Below, in pieces: positions 1 to 9,523 of a stretch of DNA of 64,000 nucleotides. Source of the DNA: Oscillospiraceae bacterium (GTDB lineage Bacteria > Bacillota > Clostridia > Oscillospirales > Ruminococcaceae); contig JAGAZJ010000018.1 in assembly GCA_018110925.1 (NCBI GenBank), forward strand, positions 1 through 64,000, read 5' to 3'. The translations under genes were made by a program, and so were the position numbers. The notes under the pieces are model-generated. The model was not told where the DNA came from. It saw nothing but the letters and a program-made list of their open reading frames with translations, and did no database searches. Numbering within the stretch: position 1 is the stretch's first letter; each line of letters begins with the position of its first letter.

Positions 1-147
1 CTCCTTTCTGAGTGGCAGAGACGAAAAAAAGACCTTGCTGACGGTAAGATCAGCAAGGCCGAATATACAGAATGGAAGCTTAACTGGCCGAAAACGACCG
101 ATGACTGCGGAAAGCATGAACCTGCGAAAGAGTGGCGTAACTTATAA
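1..147 (+). CDS. C-terminal fragment of an unrecognised protein
   Basis: An open frame enters from the left edge and ends at the TAA at 145-147, giving the last 48 residues of a protein. The tail is highly charged and rich in Trp, Lys and Glu (it begins LLSEWQRRKKDL and ends AKEWRNL), with no membrane segment. It reads toward a hairpin at 213-254 that could end its transcript. I do not recognise the family, and the domain-bearing part lies outside the window, so no function is offered. The reading is supported only by the uninterrupted frame and protein-like composition. Confidence 0.5.
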   Translation, partial: LLSEWQRRKKDLADGKISKAEYTEWKLNWPKTTDDCGKHEPAKEWRNL

Positions 148-212
148 GCCATTTGAACCGCAGAATTATTCCGCTTAGCTCCCTGTTATCAAATTGTTAT
201 CACTGAGATTTT

Positions 213-254
213 AAGACTTCGGAAATGGCGAATCTTCGCCGTTTCTGAGGTCTT
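213..254. terminator. Bidirectional terminator hairpin after guaA
   Basis: A stem of about 20 pairs (213-232 with 235-254, some G-U pairs) is followed by a T-rich run on the plus strand and preceded by an A/T-rich stretch that becomes U-rich on the minus transcript. It lies between the partial left-edge gene and the stop codon of guaA, so it can serve both converging transcripts. Confidence 0.7.
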
Positions 255-259
255 GTTTA

Positions 260-1801
260 TTATTCCCACTCAATAGTAGCAGGGGGTTTGGTGGTCACAT
301 CGTAGACTATGCGGTTGATATTCTTGACCTCGTTTATTATCCTTGACGAAACTGTTTCAAGAAGCTCATAGGGCAGGCGTGCAAAATCAGCGGTCATGAA
401 GTCAGATGTTGTCACAGCACGAAGGGCAAGGGTGTAATCATACGTCCTGCCGTCGCCCATAACGCCGACGGAGCGGTTGTTGGTCAGCACTGCGAAATAC
501 TGATCTACATCCGTATCAAGATGCGCCTTGGCTATCTCCTCGCGGAAGATGAGGTCGGCATCCTGCAATACGCTCAGCTTTTCCTCGGTGATCTCGCCGA
601 TTATCCTTATTGCAAGGCCGGGACCGGGGAAGGGCTGACGGTCTACCAGAATGTCGGAAAGACCGAGCTCACGTCCGAGAGCACGGACTTCATCCTTGAA
701 CAGCAGGCGAAGCGGTTCAACGATCTCCTTGAAATCAACATAGTCGGGCAGTCCGCCGACGTTGTGATGGCTTTTTATGACAGCCGCATCTCCGAGACCG
801 CTTTCTATGACATCGGGGTATATGGTGCCCTGTGCCAGAAAGTCCACAGAGCCTATCTTCTTTGCCTCTGCCTCAAATACACGGATAAACTCTTCGCCTA
901 TGGTCTTGCGCTTTGTTTCGGGGTCGGAAACGCCGTCCAGCCTGGACAGAAAGCGCTCCTTTGCGTTCACTCTGACAAAATTGAGCCCCCAACCGGCAAA
1001 AGCCGCTTCGACCTCGTCGCCCTCGTTCTTGCGCATGAAACCGTGATCGACGAATATACAAGTAAGCTGGTCGCCCACAGCCCTTGCCAGCAGTGCCGCC
1101 GCAACAGAGCTGTCAACACCGCCGGACAGAGCCAGCAGTACCTTGCCGCCGCCTATCTTCTCACGCATCTGAGCAACGGCGGTCTTTGCGTAGTTCTCCA
1201 TCGTCCAGTCACCCGTGCATCCGCATATGTCCCTGACGAAGCCGTATATCATATCCGTGCCGTGCTCGGTGTGGTTGACCTCGGGGTGGAACTGCACCGC
1301 ATAAAGGCGTCTTGAACTGTCCTCCATTGCCGCAGTGGGGCAGTTGTCGGTGTGAGCGGTGACGGTGAACCCGTCGGGTACACTGCTTATATAATCTGTG
1401 TGGCTCATCCACGAGATGTCATTGTCAGACAGCCCCTTTGTCTTTGAAAAAAGCACGGAGGAGCGGTCGTAATATGTTGCGGTCTTGCCGTATTCCCTGC
1501 TGTCTGCGGTCTTGACGGTGCCGCCGAGGATATGCGCCATGAGCTGTGCCCCGTAGCATATGCCGAGCACGGGCACACCGAGAGAGAATATCTCACTGCT
1601 GATAGTGGGGGATGTGTCGAGATATACACTGTTTGGGCCGCCCGTGAAGATTATTCCCATGGGAGCGGCTTCTCTTATCTTGTCTATCGGTGTCTTATAG
1701 GATATGACCTCGCAGTAAACGCCGCACTCACGCACACGCCTTGCTATGAGCTGGTTGTACTGTCCGCCGAAGTCTATGACATATATCAGCTGATGTTCCA
1801 T
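260..1801 (-). CDS. guaA: GMP synthase (glutamine-hydrolysing)
   Basis: Converts XMP to GMP with ATP and glutamine in the cytoplasm, the last step of guanine nucleotide synthesis. The 513-residue product has a class I glutamine amidotransferase domain (nucleophile Cys about residue 82 in GICYGAQ, His/Glu pair in FHPEV near 170), the PP-loop ATP pyrophosphatase motif LSGGVDSS near 230, and the dimerisation domain with [10 protein letters not shown] ending in the typical TIEWE tail. Length and motif order match the family. The ATG at 1801 is chosen over an upstream in-frame ATG because GGAGG sits 8 bases before it and family members begin at this point. It stands alone, divergent from the GGDEF gene. 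A possible promoter is TTGACG at 1903-1908 with TAATAC at 1879-1884 (minus strand, spacer 18). Confidence 0.97.
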   Translation of the reverse strand: MEHQLIYVIDFGGQYNQLIARRVRECGVYCEVISYKTPIDKIREAAPMGIIFTGGPNSVYLDTSPTISSEIFSLGVPVLGICYGAQLMAHILGGTVKTADSREYGKTATYYDRSSVLFSKTKGLSDNDISWMSHTDYISSVPDGFTVTAHTDNCPTAAMEDSSRRLYAVQFHPEVNHTEHGTDMIYGFVRDICGCTGDWTMENYAKTAVAQMREKIGGGKVLLALSGGVDSSVAAALLARAVGDQLTCIFVDHGFMRKNEGDEVEAAFAGWGLNFVRVNAKERFLSRLDGVSDPETKRKTIGEEFIRVFEAEAKKIGSVDFLAQGTIYPDVIESGLGDAAVIKSHHNVGGLPDYVDFKEIVEPLRLLFKDEVRALGRELGLSDILVDRQPFPGPGLAIRIIGEITEEKLSVLQDADLIFREEIAKAHLDTDVDQYFAVLTNNRSVGVMGDGRTYDYTLALRAVTTSDFMTADFARLPYELLETVSSRIINEVKNINRIVYDVTTKPPATIEWE

Positions 1802-2123
1802 ACACAAACCTCCGTGTATAACTATGATACAAATAGAAATATACATAATATTTTCCCACATCTTTTATTGGTTTGCAAGTATTATTTTGTAAATTTATTT
1901 TGCGTCAAAACGGAATTGAAAGGCGGCGGCTATTCGCCTGACAACAGGGACAGTGCCTTGCCGGGACGACGGTTCCGATCACTGTGTTGAAAAATTATCA
2001 TAATCATAACCGTTCGTTCATAAAATATCAACGATGTATGTGTATAATAAATAATATGTAACTATATGACAGCGCTAATTTTGAACAAGTGTGTTATTAC
2101 TCGGAACGCATAAGGGTGATATT
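1802..2123. other. Divergent intergenic region between guaA and the GGDEF gene
   Basis: Holds the presumed guaA promoter (1879-1908, minus) and a TATAAT at 2043-2048 for the plus-strand gene. Between them is a GC-rich island at about 1917-1990 with several possible stems on the plus strand: AGGCG 1921-1925 with CGCCT 1935-1939, and CAGTG near 1951 with CACTG near 1980. I do not recognise it as a known riboswitch. Confidence 0.5.
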
Positions 2124-4058
2124 ATGGCTCAGAAACGTATCGGACTTATAATAGCATATCCTGAATCAACGTATCAGCAGAGAGTGCTGGATGCGGCGTG
2201 CTCGGTCTGTGAGGAATACGGGTTTGACCTCATAGTGTTCACCATGCTTGTGCAGTCCTGCCACTATTTCAAGGATTATCTTGAGGGCGAGCTGGATATA
2301 TATGACCTGATAAATTTTGACGAGTTGGATGCCGTGCTGGTAAGCCCCATTTCCCTCACCGAGAATGATGACAACTATCTTCTCGACAGGATAAGGAATA
2401 TGGTGCATGAGAAGTGTGACAAGCCCGTTGCGGCGCTCGACCTTGAGTTTGACGGCAGATATACGGCGGCACCCGATGACACCGTCGCCTTTGAGGCTAT
2501 AACGGAGCATATGATTGATGTTCACGGCGCACGGAACATATACTTCATGACGGGCGTGCCGGAGCATGAGGTGTCCGAAAGAAGGCTGCGCGGCTTTAAG
2601 AACGTACTTGCCCGCCGTGGGATGAAGTTTGATAAGAACAAGGTGTTCCCGGGGGATTTCTGGTATACGGGCGGTGAACAGCTTGCCGACAGGATAGCTT
2701 CAGGAGAGCTTGAAAAGCCCGATGCTGTCATATGCGCCAGCGACCACATGGCGATAGGCTTGTGTGAAAGGCTTAAAGAGCATGGTATCTCAGTGCCGCA
2801 GGATGTGGCTGTGACGGGATATGACGCCACTATCGAAGCGGCTGCAAATGAACCTGCTTTGACCACATATGTGCCCGAAGTGCGCAAAGCCGTACACAAG
2901 GCAGTAAATTATCTTATAAAGGAGATAGACAGCGGTGCGGAGCTTATCGAGCCTCACGGAAGTGATGACAACGGTATGCGCATATGTGCCAGCTGCGGCT
3001 GTCCCGAGAATATACCATATATAAAGAGCAGGCTGTTCTCATCGCTGTGGGTGGGTGTGCATAATTTCGGCAAGACAGGCTATGAGGATATGGTGGATGT
3101 CAGCAAATTCCTGGACAGCTACTCCTTCGAGAAATTCACCAGTGCCAGCGATCTGGAAAGCGGCCTTAAGGAAATATATGCCGCAGACTGGCTCATAAGA
3201 CCGTACAGCAACTTCTGGCTGTGCCTTGACCCCGACTGGCTCGACACCGAGAAAATACATCTGAAGGGCTATCCCGAGCAGATGAATATAGTGATACATA
3301 CCGTGCCCACGGATACGCTCACATTCGGCGACGGTCAGCACCTTACGCTGAAAAACGACCACCTTTTTGAGACAAGGAAGCTGCTGCCTTATCTTCATGA
3401 GGAGCACGAACCATCGGTGTTTTACTTTGTGCCGATGCACTTCTCAAATGTGCGGTTCGGCTATGCGGTGCTCCAGTGCCCTGTGGGTCAGAAGCACAAG
3501 ATATCGGTAGTATTCCACAACTGGGTGCGTAATGTCGGGAACGCCCTTGAAATGATACGCTCAAAGAACAAGCTGATGATGCTTGCCGACCGTGATATCA
3601 TGACGGGGCTTTACAACCGCAGAGGCATGGAGCAGGAACTTGAAAAAACGGCCGTCCACGCTGACGGCGATGAATGGCTTGTTTATGTGATAGATATGGA
3701 CGGGCTGAAATACATAAATGATAACTTCGGCCACTTGGAGGGCGATTTCGGCCTGAAGATGATAGCTTCGGCGGTCATGAGCATAGCAAGGGTCGATGAT
3801 ATATGCGTCCGTGCAGGCGGCGATGAATTCTACATCATCGGCAGGGGAGCGTATGACGAGGCACAGTGCCGCAGACGTTACGATGACTTTATCGCAAACC
3901 TCGATGCCATGTCCCATTCTTCGGGCAAGGAATACCCCATACTTGCGAGCATAGGCTTTGCGCACGGCCCTCTGACGAGGGATATAGACGATGTGCTCAG
4001 CGAAGCCGATGTCAGGATGTATGAGAGCAAGCTGGAAAGACAGCGGCACAGAAAATGA
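2124..4058 (+). CDS. LacI-type ligand-binding domain fused to a diguanylate cyclase
   Basis: Predicted cytoplasmic receptor that makes cyclic di-GMP in response to a small ligand. Of 644 residues, about 1-275 form a periplasmic-binding-protein fold like the sensor half of LacI/GalR regulators, but there is no helix-turn-helix. A linker with a Cys cluster (CASCGCP near 290) and an unassigned middle region follow. The C-terminal 170 residues are a GGDEF domain with the intact active-site motif AGGDEF. An RVDD sequence five residues before it matches the RxxD product-inhibition site. The ATG at 2124 has AAGGGTG 7 bases upstream; an in-frame GTG at 2091 lacks a site. It is monocistronic with a terminator at 4064-4111. 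The adjacent sugar-uptake operon suggests, without proof, that the ligand could be a sugar. Confidence 0.88.
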   Translation: MAQKRIGLIIAYPESTYQQRVLDAACSVCEEYGFDLIVFTMLVQSCHYFKDYLEGELDIYDLINFDELDAVLVSPISLTENDDNYLLDRIRNMVHEKCDKPVAALDLEFDGRYTAAPDDTVAFEAITEHMIDVHGARNIYFMTGVPEHEVSERRLRGFKNVLARRGMKFDKNKVFPGDFWYTGGEQLADRIASGELEKPDAVICASDHMAIGLCERLKEHGISVPQDVAVTGYDATIEAAANEPALTTYVPEVRKAVHKAVNYLIKEIDSGAELIEPHGSDDNGMRICASCGCPENIPYIKSRLFSSLWVGVHNFGKTGYEDMVDVSKFLDSYSFEKFTSASDLESGLKEIYAADWLIRPYSNFWLCLDPDWLDTEKIHLKGYPEQMNIVIHTVPTDTLTFGDGQHLTLKNDHLFETRKLLPYLHEEHEPSVFYFVPMHFSNVRFGYAVLQCPVGQKHKISVVFHNWVRNVGNALEMIRSKNKLMMLADRDIMTGLYNRRGMEQELEKTAVHADGDEWLVYVIDMDGLKYINDNFGHLEGDFGLKMIASAVMSIARVDDICVRAGGDEFYIIGRGAYDEAQCRRRYDDFIANLDAMSHSSGKEYPILASIGFAHGPLTRDIDDVLSEADVRMYESKLERQRHRK

Positions 4059-4063
4059 TACTT

Positions 4064-4111
4064 AAAATATTCTCCGCTTCTGATCGGGTGTGGTCGGGCG
4101 GAGAATATTTT
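4064..4111 (+). terminator. Terminator hairpin after the GGDEF gene
   Basis: A perfect 14-base stem (4064-4077 with 4098-4111) closes a 20-base loop just after the TGA at 4056-4058. The 3' arm ends in a T run. It separates the GGDEF gene from the sugar operon. Confidence 0.75.
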
Positions 4112-4356
4112 GCGCACAGTATGACCTGTAAAATGCACAAGCCGAAATCGCAAAAAATGGTCAGCGGCAAAAATCTGACATAGCGTCAGTATATGTTGAT
4201 AAGGCGATGTCAAAAATGTTATATTTGCAAATATTGCCCGCATTTTTCTGTTTTTTGCCGTTCCTTCGGTAGAATATTACAAGCGTTTTAACAAAAATAT
4301 GTCTAATATGCACAAAAACCAACGGATAAAATATACACAAAAATTTATGGTGATAC

Positions 4357-4385
4357 TTGACAACTATTAGTCAACTTGTTATAAT
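4357..4385 (+). promoter_or_regulatory. Consensus sigma-70 promoter of the sugar operon, with overlapping palindrome
   Basis: TTGACA at 4357-4362 and TATAAT at 4380-4385 are both perfect, with a 17-base spacer. The interrupted palindrome TTGAC-N8-GTCAA (4357-4374) covers the -35 box and half the spacer, a position where a repressor would block polymerase. The start codon is about 220 bases downstream, so the transcript has a long leader. The region from 4112 to 4356 shows no gene. Confidence 0.8.
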
Positions 4386-4440
4386 ATTTACACGGGCTAT
4401 TAGTTTTTTCATCATTATGACCGTATTATTTTTTCTGTTT

Positions 4441-4470
4441 TTGACAATTTTATCACACGCACATCATAAT
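4441..4470 (+). promoter_or_regulatory. Possible second promoter of the sugar operon
   Basis: TTGACA at 4441-4446 is followed after 18 bases by CATAAT at 4465-4470. If used, it gives a leader about 84 bases shorter than that from the upstream promoter. Confidence 0.45.
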
Positions 4471-4611
4471 GCACGTCGTACTGCGCTTTGCACAGTGACG
4501 GCATTGCTATGCGTGCAGGAAGGTTGCGGCTTCTTTAACGTGAAAGAATCCATGTGTCTGTAAATAAACAGCCCATACTATGGTGCTGAATGAAGAAAGG
4601 TGGTCTGTCTT

Positions 4612-7515
4612 TTGTCAGGGAGATCAGGTCTGAAACGGCTTCTGTCCGGTCTGACTGCTATAATGCTGTGTGCGGCGACATTCACTGCTGTGCCTGTAAG
4701 CAGAGCATCGGCTGAGACATATGAGTTGCCGACGATCAGTTATACTAAACAAAAGACCTATTCTGAGTACTTTGACGAGATAAGTTCAGCCGCCCGTCCG
4801 AGCGGTGAGACCTATATGACTTATTCGTCGAGTGCTGACGGGGCAGAGGTCGAGGTCGGGCAGTATCCGGCCGACGGCGCAGAGAAGAAAGACGCTGTGA
4901 TATGGCGGAATGAAGAGGGCAGTGTTACATACACTGTGGATGTGCCGCAGGCAGGCGCATACAATATTGAGATGTGCTATTACCCTGTTCTGGCGGGCAA
5001 TACGGTCTCTGAGGTCTCTCTTCTCATAGACGGTGAGAGCCCCTATGACACGGCAACGAGGATCAGTATTCCCCGTCGCTGGCGTTCAAGGAACGAGATA
5101 AAGCAGAACGAAAGAGGAAATGAGACAAGACCGCCTCAGATCGAAGATCCGGACTGGATAACCACGACGCTCAAGGACTCGGACGGACTTTTCAATGAAC
5201 CTCTGTATTTTGAGCTGAGCGCAGGCACTCACGAGATCACTTTCTCGTCCGAAAGAGCTGCTATCGCAATAAACTATGTGAAACTGTGCCAGTACGAGCC
5301 TGCACAGGCATATACTTCGCCTTCGGCTTCCGAGCTTGCGAAGAATGCCGGCGTTTCCTCCATAAAGGTACAGGGCGAGAACTTTGCGTATTCAAATTCG
5401 CAGATGCTCTTCCCTACATATGACAGAGGCAACTATCTCACAGAGGATCATCTCGGCGAGAGCACGGATCCTGTCAAGGAGCGCTACAATACAGTCGGCA
5501 ATGACACATGGAACAAGCAGGAGCAGATGGTAACGTGGAAGATAGATGTTCCTGCGGACGGCTGGTATAAGGTAGGCATAAAGGCAAGACAGGACGATAT
5601 GAGAGGCTTCTACTCAAACAGAAGGCTCTATATCGACGGTGAAGTTCCCTCGGCTCCCTTTGACCAAATAAAGTTCTATTACGATCCCGAGTGGCAGATG
5701 ACTTCTCCTACCGATGATTCGGGCGCACCTGCATATATGTATCTGACACAGGGCGAGCATGAACTCTCTCTTGAGGCTATCCCCGGCGAGATAGGCGAGT
5801 CCATGCGTGTCCTTGACGGCATAGTGTATGAAGCGAACCAGTACTATTTAAAGATACTGATGATCACGGGCCCCAACCCCGACCGCTACACCGATTACTA
5901 TGTGCAGAAGGAGATACCCGAGCTTATACCTGCTTTCCAGAGGCTTTCGGACAGTCTGAAGGCAGAGCAGGCAAAGATTGAGGGACTTTCAAACTCCTCC
6001 GGCTCTGAGGCGACCACTCTCGCAAGATTTGCGGAAGTTCTCGACCGCTGCATAAAGAAGCCGAACAAGATCCAGAACTTCATATCCAACTCGTCCATAA
6101 AGGATAACATCGCTGCTCTCTCCGCATGGATGAAACAGTACAGGATGCAGCCCCTTGAGGTCGATTTCATAGAGCTGTGTCCTGCTGACAAGGAATTCAC
6201 TCCCGTCAAGGAGAATTTCTTCAAGGCGATAGGATACTCCGTAAAGGGATTTGTCGGTTCGTTCTTTGAGGACTACACGGTTCTTTCCGACAGCTCCAAG
6301 GACTCTATAATGGTATGGGTAACTCTCGGACGTGACCAGGCTACCGTTGTGAAGGAGCTTACCGATTCCGAGTTCAATACGACACATGATACACAGGTAT
6401 CCATAAACCTGGTACAGGGTACCATAATGGAAGCGGTACTTGCGGGCAAGGGTCCCGACGTGGCAATGTTCGTCGGCGGCGAGTTCCCGGTGAACCTTGC
6501 TATAAGAGATCTTCTCGTTCCTCTTGATTCGATGGACGGCTTTGACGAGGTAACATCCAGATTCCAGGACAAGGCGCTTGTTCATTACCAGTTCGACGGC
6601 AGGACATTCGGCATACCTCTTGCAAGAGATTTCCCAATGATGTTCTACCGCACGGATACTCTCGCAGAGCTCGGCATCGAGCATCCGCCCGAGACATGGG
6701 ACGACCTGATAGATATGCTTCCTGCATTCCAGAGAAAGTATCTCCAGCCCGGTCTCATACTCCCTGCGAGCCTCGGCGTTGCTCCCTCCACGGAAGCGGG
6801 TCATACATATGCTATGCTCATGCTCCAGTCGGGCATAACCTATTATAATGATGAGCAGACAGCCACTACCTTTGACTCTGTTGAGGCTGTTGAGGCATTT
6901 GACAAGTGGACTCAGTTCTACACCACATATCAATTCGATCAGGTGTATGATGCGTTCACAAGATTCAGAACGGGCGAAGCTCCCATAGTTATCCAGAACT
7001 ACAATGCGTTCTACAACCAGCTCGAAGTTGCCGCTCCCGAGATCTCGGGCGCATGGGATTTCTGCCCCGTGCCCGGTACAAGGAGAGCTGACGGCACCGT
7101 ATCACACGCGGCAAACTCCGGCGGAAGCGGTATCATCGTAATGAAGGACTGCAAGAACGTGGAAGGCGCATGGGAATATATCAAGTGGTTCACATCGGAT
7201 GACGTTATGGTGGAATACGGTCAGAACGTTGAGGGCGTTATGGGTCCTCTCGGCCGATTCAGCACAGCGAATGTGAACGCTCTCCAGAAGCTCAACTGGT
7301 CCAAGACCGACCTTGAGAAGATAAACGCTCAGGTGAACGAGCTCGATGAGATACCCATAACACCGTCTTCATATGTTGTAACGAGAAGCGTCATGAATGC
7401 GTTCCGCTCGGTAGTAAACGAGAACCAGAACGCAAGAGAGCAGCTCCGCTGGTACAACAGAGATATTAATGCCGAGATCTCGAGAAAGCGCAAGAACCTC
7501 GGTCTTGATGAATAA
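4612..7515 (+). CDS. Large modular extracellular solute-binding protein of a sugar ABC importer
   Basis: Captures a carbohydrate outside the cell for the permeases encoded next. The 967-residue protein has an N-terminal signal peptide ending near SRASA. Two beta-sandwich regions resembling carbohydrate-binding modules follow (about 70-230 and 250-410), then a helical linker (about 420-530) and a family 1 solute-binding domain (about 560-930, with GPDVAMFVGGEFPVNLA and typical NYNAFYNQ and GSGIIVM segments). It is about twice the usual length of such proteins. No clear lipobox was seen, although Gram-positive binding proteins are normally lipoproteins. The TTG at 4612 is preferred because AGGTGG at 4597-4602 lies 9 bases upstream; a GTG at 4600 overlaps that site. 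It is the first gene of the operon. Confidence 0.85.
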   Translation: MSGRSGLKRLLSGLTAIMLCAATFTAVPVSRASAETYELPTISYTKQKTYSEYFDEISSAARPSGETYMTYSSSADGAEVEVGQYPADGAEKKDAVIWRNEEGSVTYTVDVPQAGAYNIEMCYYPVLAGNTVSEVSLLIDGESPYDTATRISIPRRWRSRNEIKQNERGNETRPPQIEDPDWITTTLKDSDGLFNEPLYFELSAGTHEITFSSERAAIAINYVKLCQYEPAQAYTSPSASELAKNAGVSSIKVQGENFAYSNSQMLFPTYDRGNYLTEDHLGESTDPVKERYNTVGNDTWNKQEQMVTWKIDVPADGWYKVGIKARQDDMRGFYSNRRLYIDGEVPSAPFDQIKFYYDPEWQMTSPTDDSGAPAYMYLTQGEHELSLEAIPGEIGESMRVLDGIVYEANQYYLKILMITGPNPDRYTDYYVQKEIPELIPAFQRLSDSLKAEQAKIEGLSNSSGSEATTLARFAEVLDRCIKKPNKIQNFISNSSIKDNIAALSAWMKQYRMQPLEVDFIELCPADKEFTPVKENFFKAIGYSVKGFVGSFFEDYTVLSDSSKDSIMVWVTLGRDQATVVKELTDSEFNTTHDTQVSINLVQGTIMEAVLAGKGPDVAMFVGGEFPVNLAIRDLLVPLDSMDGFDEVTSRFQDKALVHYQFDGRTFGIPLARDFPMMFYRTDTLAELGIEHPPETWDDLIDMLPAFQRKYLQPGLILPASLGVAPSTEAGHTYAMLMLQSGITYYNDEQTATTFDSVEAVEAFDKWTQFYTTYQFDQVYDAFTRFRTGEAPIVIQNYNAFYNQLEVAAPEISGAWDFCPVPGTRRADGTVSHAANSGGSGIIVMKDCKNVEGAWEYIKWFTSDDVMVEYGQNVEGVMGPLGRFSTANVNALQKLNWSKTDLEKINAQVNELDEIPITPSSYVVTRSVMNAFRSVVNENQNAREQLRWYNRDINAEISRKRKNLGLDE

Positions 7516-7529
7516 AGGAGGGTAAAACT

Positions 7530-8492
7530 TTGGCAGAACAAACCGCAAAAAAGGAGATTCTGCTCCCTTCGGAGAGAAAAATGAGCCGTAAGGAGAAAAG
7601 AGATTATACTCTCCACGAGATGAAGAGAAACTATATGTGCTATGTCATGCTGGCACCGTTTATGATCTTCTTCATCATATTCACGGTCGTTCCCGTTATA
7701 ATGTCGCTCCCTATGGGCTTCACAAGCTTTGATATGGCGAGCTTCCCGAAGTGGGTAGGATTTCAGAATTTCTACACCCTGTTCCTTGACGATGACGTTT
7801 TCATGAAGTCGATAAGGACAACACTTATATTTGCTATCTTCACAGGACCTCTCAGCTACATGATGAGCTTCATGCTCGCATGGCTGATAAATGAACTCCA
7901 TCCCACACTGAAGACTCTGTTCACGCTGGTCTTCTACGCGCCGTCAATGGCGGGCAACATCTACTTTGTATGGCAGCTGATCTTCTCAGGTGACCAGTAC
8001 GGTTATCTCAATGCGTTCCTCATGGAGCTCGGAATAACCTACAATGCAAAGCAGTGGCTCACGGACGCATCCCTCATGCTGGGCTGTGTTATAATAGTAC
8101 AGCTGTGGGTGTCAATGGGCGCAGGCTTCCTTGCGATGCGTGCAGGTTTCCAGGGCATCGACAAGTCGATGTATGAGGCAGGCGCTATCGAGGGCATAAA
8201 GAACCGCTGGCAGGAGCTTATATACATCACGATACCTTCAATGGGACCTTCGCTGATGTTCGCTGCTGTTATGCAGATAGTTCAGGCCTTCACCTGCGAC
8301 ATCGTGGGACGTACCCTTGCAGGCTTCCCTTCAACGGATTACAAGGTGCATACGATCATGACTCATGCCTTTGACTATGGCTGGGTAAGATATGAGATGG
8401 GCTACTCGGCTGCGATATGCTTTGTGCTTTTCGTGGTAATGCTTGTCTGCAACAACCTCGTCGGCAAGATGCTCGGCAAGTACATGGACTAA
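7530..8492 (+). CDS. Sugar ABC transporter permease, MalF/UgpA type (first pair)
   Basis: One half of a membrane channel for carbohydrate import. The 320-residue protein has a charged cytoplasmic N terminus and about six membrane helices. The EAA loop (MYEAGAIEGIKNRW then ITIPSMGP near residue 215-245) is where the ATPase docks. The start is a TTG at 7530 after a strong AAAGGAGGG site. It follows the binding-protein gene by 14 bases and pairs with the permease at 8505. The exact sugar cannot be read from the sequence. Confidence 0.9.
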   Translation: MAEQTAKKEILLPSERKMSRKEKRDYTLHEMKRNYMCYVMLAPFMIFFIIFTVVPVIMSLPMGFTSFDMASFPKWVGFQNFYTLFLDDDVFMKSIRTTLIFAIFTGPLSYMMSFMLAWLINELHPTLKTLFTLVFYAPSMAGNIYFVWQLIFSGDQYGYLNAFLMELGITYNAKQWLTDASLMLGCVIIVQLWVSMGAGFLAMRAGFQGIDKSMYEAGAIEGIKNRWQELIYITIPSMGPSLMFAAVMQIVQAFTCDIVGRTLAGFPSTDYKVHTIMTHAFDYGWVRYEMGYSAAICFVLFVVMLVCNNLVGKMLGKYMD

Positions 8493-8504
8493 GGGGTGAG
8501 CTAA

Positions 8505-9482
8505 GTGGCAAAAAAGAAAAAGGATCTCAAGCCCTCCGAGCTCGCCGCTCTGAGGGAACAGGAGAATGCCGCTGCGCTTGCGGCTCTCAAAAAGCGACGT
8601 GAGAAGGAACATAAGAAAATGCTCAAGTCCAAGGGCTCCAACAAAAGAGTCGGTAAGTCATGGACAAATGATATAGGCATTTTCCTGCTGCTCTTCTTCA
8701 TGGGACTATTTATGGTATTCCCGATATATCTTGCAGTCGTAAACTCCATAAAGCCCGTACAGGAAGTATTCCTTATGCCTCCCAAGCTTTATGCGATGGA
8801 CCCCACCACAGAGAATTTCAGGGATCTGTTCAAGATCGCCAACAATTCATGGGTTCCATTCTCCAGAAATATATTCAACAGCGTATTCGTAACAGTCGTT
8901 GCAACGGTGCTTCACGTTCTCTTTGCTTCGACGGCGGCATTCGTTCTTTCAAAATGCCGTTTCCCCGGATTTGATTTTCTCAATCAGGTCGTTGTCATCG
9001 CCCTGTTGTTCAACTCCACCGTACTTTACATCATGCAGTACATGGTAATGGCTACACTGGGTATGATAAACACCTATTCGGCACTCATACTCCCCATAAT
9101 CTCAACATCCATGGGTCTTTACCTCATGAGACAGTCCATGACCACCATACCGGATGCTATGATAGAGGCTGCAAAGGTGGACGGCGCAGGTCTTATGAGA
9201 ATATGCTGGGGCGTTGTGATGCCGAACTGTAAACCCGCTCTTATGACGATCATCATTTTTGAATTCCAGACGGCGTGGAACGCAAACGGCGGCGGTCTTG
9301 TATATGATGAGGCGCTCAAGACTATCCCCGTTGTCGTTCAGCAGATCGCTGCGGCAGGTATCGCCCGTCAGGGTGCGATAGCCGCATCGGCAGTTGTACT
9401 GATGATTCCTCCTCTGCTCGTATTCGTGCTTGCACAGAGGAACGTTATGGAAACGATGGCTCATGCTGGTATGAAGGATTGA
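8505..9482 (+). CDS. Sugar ABC transporter permease, MalG/UgpE type (first pair)
   Basis: Partner of the permease at 7530. It has 325 residues with a Lys-rich cytoplasmic N-terminal extension of about 55 residues, then six predicted membrane helices. The EAA loop reads MIEAAKVDGAGLMRICWG followed by VVMPNCKPAL. The start is a GTG at 8505 with AAGGGGTGAG just upstream. Twelve bases separate it from the preceding stop, consistent with one transcript. No ATPase gene follows, so a shared MsmK-like ATPase elsewhere is the likely energiser (inference from other Firmicutes). Confidence 0.9.
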   Translation: MAKKKKDLKPSELAALREQENAAALAALKKRREKEHKKMLKSKGSNKRVGKSWTNDIGIFLLLFFMGLFMVFPIYLAVVNSIKPVQEVFLMPPKLYAMDPTTENFRDLFKIANNSWVPFSRNIFNSVFVTVVATVLHVLFASTAAFVLSKCRFPGFDFLNQVVVIALLFNSTVLYIMQYMVMATLGMINTYSALILPIISTSMGLYLMRQSMTTIPDAMIEAAKVDGAGLMRICWGVVMPNCKPALMTIIIFEFQTAWNANGGGLVYDEALKTIPVVVQQIAAAGIARQGAIAASAVVLMIPPLLVFVLAQRNVMETMAHAGMKD

Positions 9483-9523
9483 TAGACTTCATATCAAGGA
9501 ATAACTATAAAAAGGGTGATGAT

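Noticed and set aside
521..1315. Open frame of 264 codons antisense to guaA
   Set aside because: It lies entirely inside guaA on the other strand, has no ribosome site, and encodes no recognisable domain.
1917..1990. Purine, ykkC/PRPP or c-di-GMP riboswitch
   Set aside because: None of the conserved core sequences I know for these classes is present, and the segment lies outside the likely guaA transcript.
4357..4563. 68-codon hydrophobic frame before the sugar operon
   Set aside because: Its TTG start is the -35 box of a perfect promoter and it has no ribosome site; the region is better read as an untranslated leader.
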